The position numbers and the translations under genes were made by a program. This document shows, one piece after another, positions 56,996-64,000 of a DNA stretch of 64,000 nucleotides. The DNA is from Annona cherimola (Eukaryota; Streptophyta; Magnoliopsida; Magnoliales; Annonaceae), in the NCBI GenBank assembly GCA_030490835.1, contig CM059972.1, positions 42,635,452 to 42,699,451 of the forward strand, read 5' to 3'. Numbering within the stretch: the first letter of the stretch is position 1; the number at the start of each line of letters is the position of its first letter. The notes beneath the pieces were generated by a model. It was not told the origin of the DNA, made no database searches, and was given only the letters and a program-made list of their open reading frames with translations.

Positions 56996-59900
56996 TGTGA
57001 TACCCGGACCCAAGTAAGGCTTAATTATATACAATTGACATATAAATATGGATCATGTAAGATTTAGTGAAATTATGAATGATTTCCTTTGCAATATTGA
57101 TGATTTATTGCAATTAGGGCAAGTCGTTATGAATAATGACTATGAGTCAATATAGGTTAATGGGATCAAAGAAGATTAATGAGGATTAGAAAATGTTAAT
57201 ATATTGAGGATAATTACCTCATATATTATGGTTTAATTAATGGAGATTATGTGATAATTATGGATTTAAGATAGCAAATGCTAGAAAATTCATAACTCGA
57301 CGCCGAGAAGGCGGATTAAGATGAAAATTAACAGGAAAGCACATAATTTCGTGCTTAAACTTATGGAAATGATGAATTATGAAAATTTGGATAGGATTAG
57401 TGTGAACATCGATCATCACCATCCAAAGTCCAAATATGACTTCAAATGGACATAACTGAAACTAGAAAAGTCGGATTGAGATGAAATTTGAAATGGACGG
57501 TTAAAATCATGAGATCAATGGAATGAGAGTCTTGGATTAAGCTAATGATGATGGGATCATGGTTGCACGAAAAAGGGGTGTGTACCTTTAACTTTTGTGC
57601 ACCATAAAGTAGCTCTCATTTATGTTAAAGTAAGGTGATTAATTATATTTTTAATGGCATAAATGAGGTGTCAAAAGGAGATAATTACACATGAATTTTA
57701 TGAATGATTTAAAATGACAAAATTGATGGAAAATCCCTTGCATTAATATGGGAATTAAGGATCTAATGGGCTTGCTCAAAAGAGCATGAAGTAGGTGGCA
57801 TAGAGTGGACGATTAAGGGGCTGTTTACATGGAATTTTTTATTTTTAAAAAATGCAAAATATGCATTTAAATTACTTAGGCAGCTAGGGTGGTTAGTGGA
57901 AGTGATTTGGGGATGATTTTGTGGCAAGAAAATGCCAAAAATTCAATGATAAGTGGACCCCATTAAGTGGACAGCAACATAGAAGCAAAGAGAGGTGCAC
58001 GATCAAGGTAGCTTTTGGAATTTTTTATGATTTTTTTAAACGCTAAATGGACTCCTAAATGAGCTCCTAACTAGGGTAATTAAGTGTACATTAATTAAAA
58101 CTGAATTTTTGTGGAAAAAAATGCAAAAGGCAGCTGCATATGGATGTTGAATCAAGCGGACAGCAAGTGGAGCATGAATGATGTGGACGTCCAAGGCTGA
58201 AATCCAATTTTTTTTTATTTTTAATATGCTACGTGGACACCTAAGTAGGCTATTAGCTAGTGTAATTAAATACCCATAAATTAAAGTTAAAATGGTGTGG
58301 AAAAAATGACAAAAGCTGCTGCATATTGGATGTTGAATGGGGGACAGATTTGTGGCTCCTTAATGATATGAATTTTTGATGGATTTTTAATGGATAATTA
58401 TCTAATTTAAATGGATGATATTTTGCCATGTCAGAAAAAGGGGATAAATATTCTTTAATTAGTTGCTAAATGATGTGGCAAATGGGGCCCATAAGGCTGG
58501 AAAAATCTAGCCATATATGAGGTGCACGTCCACATGTGTTAAGGGGTTAGAGAGAGAAAAATAAAAAGGGAAAAATCCAAGTAAGGCAGCAGTGCACGAC
58601 CTACATTCCCGCAGCAAGGAAAGCAAGAAAAAAAGGAGAAAAAGAGAAGGAAAAAGGGAAAGAAATAAGAAGGATTCAAGCTAGTAAAGTGGAGTTTAAG
58701 TATGACTCAATTCATGTAAGTATACCCTATGATTTGAGTCCTTTAACTCTATGATTTTCACCTCAACTTATGGGTCATGAATTTGATTCATATTGAACCC
58801 TTAAAGGATGATTCATGATTCCCTTGATTAGGGTATTGATTAAGGTTTGAATGAAAAGAATGAAATCATGGGTTCAAGAGGATGAAAATGGAGATTAGGG
58901 TTGAATATGGATTGATTAACCTAACTGAAATTTTCTTAAACCCATGTATGATGTTGCTGTTTTGATGTGTAATTATGATTACATGATGATTCATGATTTG
59001 ATCAATTATATATGTTGATTTGGGCTTAAGTTATGAATTTTAGAAAGGATGTGAATTAGGGTTACACATATGACTCGATTTCTATATTTTTATGTTAAAA
59101 ATGATATGTGAATGAGCCCAAACGATTTGTGGATGTTATGGAGGGTAAAATATTCCATGTTTAAGTTACTTTGAGTGTCCAAAAGGGTTTGAAAATATTA
59201 GCCCTAAATCTAATTTTATGGGATATGTTTGGACACGTCAAAACGGGTCGAATGGGTACCGAATATGTGTAAAGATATTGCTATTAAGGAGGCAAACGAA
59301 TTTTGGATTTTAAATATGTGATAATACCCTAAATTTGGGTTAAGAAAATCATGATTAATTGCTGGAATTTATGGACTATAAAACTATTATGATTCAAGTA
59401 TCAAAAGAGGCTTTAAAAGGATGAAAAATGGGTTCTAACGTTGCTGTTTTGGAACCCTATGATTAGTGGATTAAAATTCCGAAATTAAACCCTAAATTAT
59501 GTCTTAATTAAGGGGTTTAATCATGTTGATTAAGGACACAAGTTTCTGTGTTGAAATATTTTAAGAAACACATGAATTATGTGTTGTGAAATGGACATAT
59601 ATGAAGAGATAAACATGAATAAATGATGAATGGTTTATGTGAGTTGTTAAAAATGCAAAAATGCATGAAAATATGATGAAACACGTGAATGATGTTGTTT
59701 TTTGGATAATCTCAAATTTTTAGATTAATATATGAAGTTTAGGACATCCACTAAGTGCTTAAGAATGAGCACAGTGTATGAAATGTGAAAAATATATGAA
59801 AAATGATAAGGGGAAGTTTATTATTCCATATGGTGTCTAATGAATGACTAAGGAATGTGTTATGGTATATGGGAATGATACCCTAAATATGGGTATTAAA

Positions 59901-60398
59901 CATATGGTATCGGCAAGTGAGTTATGAATGTTAATGAAAATGGGTTGGAAAACTAAGTTGAATGCAAGCAAATGGAAAGTATATGAATGCTATGTCATTC
60001 TTATGTGTATAGGCAAAGGCAAAGAGATAAGTGAGACGAAAAGCTAAGAAAGCAAGGTAAGCAAGAAAATTTTCTAAATGATTTTGGTTTTCATTACAAG
60101 GTATTTAAGGATGGTCATTCCTTGTCTAAATGTGTATTGAAATGTTATTTCTATTGAAATAAGTCATTTTCTTACCGTGTCGCAAATGTTTATGAAAGAT
60201 GATGAAGTATGGATTTATACGATGTTTCTTTGAAACATTGTTTAAAAGCGATGGTGCAAAGAATTCTCTACATGACAATGGCAAGATATCATGTGTAAGA
60301 GATATATACTGCCGAGGTGACTAAAGGTCATGCATGGAATGAAAGTCAAGTAGGCTAGTCGAGGTCGTAAGTGGACAAGGAGTCCCCCTTGACGTTGC
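56996..60398 (+). mobile_element. Long-LTR family copy (interrupted at its right side)
   Basis: It starts TGTGATACCCGGACCCAAGTAAGG, the cleanest 5' terminus in the window. It has GGACAGCA/GGACGT motifs in the upstream part, a leader ending ATGTAAGTATACC (58714-58726), the cassette 60013-60056 and the start of the GC-rich core (GGAGTCCCCCTTGACGTTGC). It is cut there by an oppositely oriented copy at 60399; compare the uninterrupted sequence at 45662-45682. Confidence 0.65.
60013..60056 (+). other. Splice-like mini-cassette of long LTR
   Basis: 44 bp between TGTGTATAG and GTAAGCAAGAAA, beginning GCAAAGGCAAAG and ending AGCAAG. Edges are conserved and the interior is variable. Confidence 0.5.
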
Positions 60399-61079
60399 TG
60401 TGGCGCCCCCAACCGAGACGTCACTTCCTTACCTCAAGATCTATCGATTGGTAATGTGAATCAGGATTGTTGCCCTAATCACGCGGCAGGTTCTTAATTG
60501 GAATACGTCCAATTTTTTTTTTTCGATTATTCATCTGTCATCATTCATAATCTTGACATGACAATCATCACACATTGTGACATTTCACTTGTAATAAAAT
60601 TCATCATTTCATTCATAGCATGTTTACATGCCGGTCATTATACACTGAATCACTGTATAAATCATACTTTCATACATTCAGTCATTAATTCACATGGAAC
60701 TTAGAACTCTAGCTAAGTTCAGATATACATAAACACATAGTATCTTCTCATGCCTTTCTGCAGTGAAAGTTTCCTTAACTTAGACATCATAATTTACATT
60801 CATACATCCATACATTCAACCATTGAATCATTTATAGAACTTAATATTCTCATTAAGTTCACATACACATTAGCTTACCTTAACATATTTATGCTCTTCC
60901 ATTCCTCATAGCCTTCAAGGCTATTATCATGTACCTTCCTCCATGTCTGAGGTTCGCAACCTTCTGAGTTTCCTCGGTACCTGTTTAAGGGTTTGGAAAA
61001 CAAAACGTGAGTGACAACTCAGTAAGCAAGTATTTTAGGGCAAGGCTTCTTGAAAACCTTTTTCATAAACATTGGGAAT

Positions 61080-61740
61080 ACCTTGTTCCTAAGGACATGC
61101 ATATGTCCTAAAATACCATCATGAAATCCTTTATTATAAGGACAATTTCAAGTCCTTGAATGCTTTCATAAAGCATTCATTCTTAAAATCATTTACAAGC
61201 CGCGCCTGGGCTTGTTTAGGCAAAACATATACATTTTACCTTTAATGATGAGTTTCCATTAATCTTATATGAACATTTTTAATGTTCATATCCAATATAT
61301 GAAATCATTCGGTTGCCAGTGGACATTTTCCGTCCAAAACAACATAAATACTTAGGCAACGGAGACATCTCATGTCTCAAAACATCATTAACATAAACCA
61401 TCATAAAATTCCTTAGCCAAGAGACTTTTATGTCTCAAAACATCATTAACATAAGCCCTCATAAAATCCTTTAGCCAAGAGACATTTCATGTCTCAAAAC
61501 ATCATTCACATAAGCCATCATAAAATCAAGAGACATTTCATGTCTCAAAACATCATTCGCATAAGCCATCATAAAATCAAGAGACATTTCATGTCTCAAA
61601 ACATCATTTACATAACCTTATTGGCAATGGACATTCATATGTCCTTAAACATCAATCACATAAGCCTTTCTCGGCAAAGGACATTCTTATGTCCAAAAAT
61701 ATTCTTTATTTAGGCTCTCTTACAAATGAACATAAATCCT
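61080..61740 (-). repeat. Covarying hairpin array
   Basis: Units of about 50 bp with palindromes GGACATGCATATGTCC (near 61086), ATATGAACAT/ATGTTCATAT (61267-61276 and 61282-61291, ten-base arms), GAGACATTTCATGTCTC (61479-61495 and two further tandem copies near 61530 and 61580) and GGACATTCATATGTCC (near 61630). Spacers carry CATAAGCCATCATAAAATC. Arms differ between units yet pair. Confidence 0.8.
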
Positions 61741-62199
61741 TTTCATAATTCCCCGTCTTGGGGCTTGTTTATAGCAAACAAGGAAAACCATTTTCATTAA
61801 TGCATTTGCATAAACACATTTCCTTTAATTCTTGTTATTTACACTTTTGTGTAAAACCCCCTTTCTTTTAGGGTAACCATTTCATAAAAATCCCTTTAGG
61901 ATACTTTCATAAAATCATATTTTCATAACCCAGTCTTTGGGCTTTTCAGAAATAAAACATAAGCAAATGCATTTCTCTCCATCCAGTAGTGACACTTAGC
62001 AAGTGATCATGCTACCTTTTGGAAGAGAATCCTGAACAACACGCTAGCCAGGCGGCTGTTCACTTATCCTGCTCCCATCTCAGGGAGGGCGCCGCTGGCA
62101 CTCCTGCCATCCCTTAGCGACTTGGCCTTATGTAGAGTGGGCCCCGGTCATCCCAACCGTGCTCTACAACTAGCCTATTCCTTGTACCGGTGCACCGTA

Positions 62200-62385
62200 C
62201 GTTATCCTGACGAACCGCAGTCCGTTTTGGTTTGAAGAACCACAGACCGCAGCCTATGTTCTTTTAAATCGGGATCACAGACCGCAGCCTGCATCCATAT
62301 GCACAAAAATCTTAGACCGAAATCTATATTTTACAATTATTTTCAAAAACACATCACAGACCGCAGTCTGTGTCAACTCGTAAGC
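62200..62385 (-). repeat. Palindromic CGGTCTGTG repeat block
   Basis: Reverse-strand version of 10850-11036 and 29858-30025. The best unit is CACAGACCGCAGTCTGTG at 62355-62372, with seven-base arms. Confidence 0.65.
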
Positions 62386-63444
62386 GAGCGCACCCACTTT
62401 AACAAGTTGTTATTTGAAATCCAGTTTTAGGATGACCTTCCTTAAATTCTTTCAAAAACGTTTTGAGTAAAGTATTTTGATAAACATTTGAAACCTTTGA
62501 GAACCCATACATCTTAAAATCCTTTTAATCGAAAGAATTTCAAATCCTTTAAATTTCCACAAATAAAACATGTTTTTCTCTAATATTTTCTTGGTTTCTA
62601 TTTCAGGACCTTTTGTTTACAAAAGTTATGCAATTATGCTATCCCCTTGTCCATAACCTAAAAATTTAATAATTATCCACATATCAATCATTTTTACATA
62701 GAGGAAAATTGCATAGTCTTTTGCATGCCATCAAGCAACCTGAAATTAAACCATTTTATGAAATCAATCATAGGAGGTTGGTCATCCATAAATCCCTTTC
62801 AACACATCCGTAGAAACATTTTTCCAACATTTTCAACATAGATTTCCTTATCCAAAGGAAACCAAAACTGTTCAAATATCATTTCAAAACATGTGGACTA
62901 TGTCCAAAACGTAATTTAATATTGAATTATCTTGACCTAGTAAAACAAATCTTTTTCATCATTGTTTATCGCGAGTTATTGTAGAAATAACTCAAAACTC
63001 ATTTACCAAAAATATTTTGTGAAAAAGGGTAAAATTTCCTTTTTCTTATAAAATGCTGTTGAACAATATCATATAGAACTTGCTTCCTCAAAAGCAAATT
63101 CTTAAAACCATCGATATCAAACATGAAATCCTTAAAACATTAGCATAGAGAACTTGCTTACTCTTAAGCAAAATTTCTCAATTCCATTAGCATGAAGCAT
63201 TCCCATCCTTGGCAACACTTAGGATAAGTTATTTATCTTAAGAAGTGTCGCTTGCTTCCCATGAAGCAAACCTTGAGACTTTTCATTAAAGTCATCATTT
63301 TTCAAATCTTATGGCTTTGCATTAAAGCCGTCATATTCAAAACTTGTGCTTGCCCATTCGTAAAAACATAAGCATAAACATAGACATTTCAATCATATCA
63401 ATCACATAGAAAGAAAATGCATTTTAGAAAGTTTGCTTGCTTAC

Positions 63445-63487
63445 CTGAGATCGCCATAATCCCTTTTTCTTCCATTCTTTTCCTTGC
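63445..63487 (-). other. Splice-like mini-cassette of long LTR
   Basis: 43 bp on the minus strand between CATGTAG and GTAAGCAAGCAA, beginning GCAAGGAAAAG and ending GATCTCAG. Nearly the same as 28856-28902 except for a short deletion. Confidence 0.5.
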
Positions 63488-64000
63488 CTACATGAACATA
63501 ATATGGTTTTTCATATATTTCTTGTCATTGCATTCCATTTAGTTTTCCAACCCATTTTCATTAGCATATATCCTTCATAATTCATCATACACATATATGG
63601 CTTAATTTGCATATATTAACACCGTTTTCACACATTTGGCTATCACACATCATAGCCTATACATATAACATGCACATAACCCTAAAATTAGGGTATTCAT
63701 TTCAATATCATAAAAATTCATTCCATATGCATCATTCATAGCTTTATTAAGCTTACTTTGCAATTTTTCCCATTTTTCCAAGAATACACATACGGGTGTT
63801 TCTTCTATGTACATAGCATTGCCTAAACTTCATAATTCAAATCCAAACTTTTGGATTAATAACATGTCATTCCAAACAGATCCATAAACATGTATTTCAT
63901 CTCATTTTCATGCATTTTTGCATAAAATCATTTTTCATAAATCATTCATCACCCGTTTATCATTATCCCTTCACATAAGCTCATTTAGCACTTAACCATG

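Larger units (their letters stand above)
60399..64000 (-). mobile_element. Long-LTR family copy (partial, runs off right edge)
   Basis: The 3' terminus on the plus strand is TGTGGCGCCCCCAACCGAGACG. Moving right: the 260-bp 3' segment, block GTACCTGTTTAAGGGTTTGG...CGTGAGTGAC (60978-61015), hairpin array 61080-61740, GC-rich core 61975-62200, CGGTCTGTG block 62200-62385, cassette 63445-63487 and AT-rich leader sequence to the edge. No primer site lies to the left (60398 is the interrupted plus-strand copy), so it is probably a solo LTR; the expected left TSD is GTTGC at 60394-60398. Confidence 0.65.

Overview
This window looks like plant nuclear DNA from a large, repeat-rich angiosperm genome. 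It is AT-rich, I see no host gene, and almost everything is nested LTR retrotransposon sequence. Plant features seen directly are Ty1/Copia and Athila-type Ty3/Gypsy proteins, primer-binding sites matching plant initiator-Met tRNA, and 5-bp target-site duplications (TSDs). I cannot name the species.

Layout. (1) The main component is one unclassified family of very long LTRs (about 4-6.5 kb, TGTG...CACA ends, non-coding), present in at least nine copies: 1-5047(-), 5916-7128(-), 7129-20511(+, split), 26153-32705(+), 35759-about 39215(+), 40631-56995(+, split twice), 42506-46673(+), 56996-60398(+) and 60399-64000(-). Between the first two copies lies an 868-bp internal domain with a tRNA primer site, which resembles a non-coding LARD-type element. 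(2) Copia element 1 (11043-19597, +; TSD GATGT) sits inside the long LTR that starts at 7129. Its two 1654-bp LTRs are about 99% identical, but gag and pol are broken. (3) Copia element 2 (47353-55327, -; TSD TGGAC) belongs to the same family. It is older, lacks the gag N-terminus and carries many stops, and it sits inside the long LTR that starts at 40631. (4) An Athila-like Gypsy body (22277-26152 plus 32711-32869, -) is split within gag by the solo long LTR 26153-32705 (TSD AAATT). A plus-strand Gypsy-type LTR (about 20912-22275) abuts its broken integrase head to head. (5) 32880-35267 holds two older Copia-type LTR fragments in opposite orientation, with a 345-bp tandem duplication. (6) 39215-40447 is a candidate DNA transposon remnant bounded by imperfect inverted repeats.

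Nesting gives the order of events. On the right, the LTR starting at 40631 received 42506-46673, Copia element 2 and 56996-60398, and the last of these received 60399 onward. In the middle, the Gypsy gag received 26153-32705. On the left, the LTR starting at 7129 lies against 5916-7128 and later received Copia element 1.

The most interesting signal is in the long-LTR family. Copies carry tandem arrays of short palindromes (GGACAT...ATGTCC type) whose two arms change together from unit to unit. They also carry a 42-47-bp cassette bounded by conserved splice-acceptor-like and splice-donor-like sequences. No autonomous, intact protein-coding element is present. All boundaries and identities were judged by eye.
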